Assembly: GCA_026388185.1 (NCBI GenBank)
Contig: JAPLKG010000017.1
Coordinates: 222,081-286,080 of the forward strand
Origin: Candidatus Eisenbacteria bacterium
GTDB taxonomy: Bacteria > Eisenbacteria > RBG-16-71-46 > JAFGJU01
DNA length: 64,000 bases
Reading direction: 5' to 3'
Shown: piece after piece, positions 63,364-64,000 of the stretch
Layout: each line of letters opens with the position of its first letter
Position numbering within the stretch: the stretch's first letter is position 1
Made by a program: the position numbers and the translations under genes
Notes under the pieces: generated by a model
What the model saw: the letters and a program-made list of their open reading frames with translations, nothing else
Database searches by the model: none
Told to the model about the DNA's origin: nothing

Positions 63364-64000
63364 CTACAGCTTCTCTATGAACTCCTTCATGCGGCTGAGT
63401 CCCTTGTTGATGTTTTCAATCGAATTCGCATACGAGAGTCTCAAGTAGCCCTTGCCGTACTTACCGAAGGCCGTGCCGGAAAGCAGAGCTACTCCCTTCT
63501 CCTCGAGAAGCCTCGAGGCCAGCACGTCGCAATCCATGCCGGTCGCCTTGACGTTGGGAAACACGTAAAAAGCGCCCCTCGGGGTCTTGCAGCTCACTCC
63601 CTTGATTGAATTGAGGCCGCGCACGACGACGTCGCGGCGCTTCTTGAACTCTCGCACCATCTTCATCGAGTCGTCTTGAGGTCCCGTTATGCCGGCGATT
63701 CCCGCGCGCTGCGTGAAGGAGCAAGTGCAGGAAGTGCAGTTTGTCTGTAGCCTGGCCACGTGCTTGGCCAACGTCTCATTCATGATGCCGTAACCCAACC
63801 GCCAACCGGTCATCGCGTAGGTCTTGGTCCAAGGTCCCGTCACCGCAGGCGCCGTTTGCAGCTTGCCAGTGAAGGTGATGGAGAGACTCGTCGCCGTCTT
63901 GGCAATGCCCAGCGCTGGCGGAGGTGTCGCGCTCGCCGGAGTTATGAGTTGGATCGCGTTCATCGGCGCGCGGGGATCACCACTGCCCGTGATGGCGTAT
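63364..64000 (-). CDS. class I aminotransferase C-terminal half joined to foreign 5' sequence (partial, right edge)
   Basis: From KTYAMTGWRLGYG (PLP-lysine region) to the end at 63364 this is a normal PLP-dependent aspartate/aromatic-type aminotransferase (PRGAFYVFPNVKATGMDCDV, GKYGKGYLRLSYANSIENIN). Upstream of about 63825 the frame stays open to the window edge but encodes something else: LSITFTGKLQTAPAVTGPWT, a pattern known from extracellular beta-sandwich proteins of Verrucomicrobia/Planctomycetes type. The N-terminal half of the enzyme is absent. A chimeric join at the contig end is the simplest explanation. Confidence 0.8.
   Translation of the reverse strand, partial: YAITGSGDPRAPMNAIQLITPASATPPPALGIAKTATSLSITFTGKLQTAPAVTGPWTKTYAMTGWRLGYGIMNETLAKHVARLQTNCTSCTCSFTQRAGIAGITGPQDDSMKMVREFKKRRDVVVRGLNSIKGVSCKTPRGAFYVFPNVKATGMDCDVLASRLLEEKGVALLSGTAFGKYGKGYLRLSYANSIENINKGLSRMKEFIEKL

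Overview
The window is about 57% GC and densely coded, almost all of it on the minus strand. It looks like a piece of a Gram-negative bacterium of an uncultured lineage near the FCB group (Eisenbacteria / Latescibacterota / Zixibacteria-like). This rests on family content only: a GWxTD-domain lipoprotein, a C25 (gingipain-type) peptidase with a FlgD-like C-terminal domain, dockerin-like and lamin-tail exported proteins, TonB, lipoproteins, two sigma-54 activators, and a complex I operon without nuoE/F/G. No taxonomic marker was aligned.

Layout (the minus strand reads right to left). 1-9635: a PtsN-like EIIA gene followed by nuoA-B-C-D-H-I-J-K, a zinc-ribbon TPR gene, nuoL and nuoM (cut by the left edge). 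9745-12674: tonB and a GWxTD lipoprotein. 12700-16442: a small exported protein and a 1034-residue TPR-GAF-AAA sigma-54 activator, read from a good -24/-12 promoter and closed by a strong terminator. 16750-18260: a plus-strand diguanylate cyclase. 18307-27844: a secretion/folding island with a HEAT-cyclophilin fusion, a C25 peptidase, a SurA-like foldase and two exported proteins. 28063-39430: one apparent 11-kb operon from yggS to a terminal tRNA-Val, including divIVA, DUF167, pnp, ileS, dksA, lspA, rluA, an anti-sigma-type ATPase, ruvX, mltG and larE.

39523-49404: a remodelled kdp potassium-uptake locus. Its order is an NtrC-type response regulator, a separate HAMP-PAS histidine kinase, two 27-residue membrane peptides, kdpA, kdpB, kdpC, and a KdpD sensor half without kinase that is fused to a PTS EIIA domain. 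A sigma-54 promoter sits between regulator and kinase. I consider this the most interesting system in the window. 49544-52519: a lower-GC surface protease/beta-propeller/beta-barrel protein next to ssrA. 52701-53804: tmRNA, tRNA-Lys and, divergently, tRNA-Pro, -Arg, -His, -Arg. 53786-58683: rdgB, rph, murI, a GerMN protein, an amidase and smpB. 58863: tRNA-Leu. 59044-62300: a small lipoprotein, a beta-propeller exported protein with strong strand skew, and a lamin-tail protein. 62392-64000: carbamate kinase and an aminotransferase whose 5' half is not aminotransferase (probable chimera at the contig end).

How the parts may connect (inference): EIIA domains appear twice, before the complex I genes and fused to KdpD, which suggests PTS-Ntr-type coupling of energy metabolism and potassium uptake. 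Two sigma-54 promoters each lie near a gene for a sigma-54 activator and each has a palindrome about 75 bp upstream of the predicted start.
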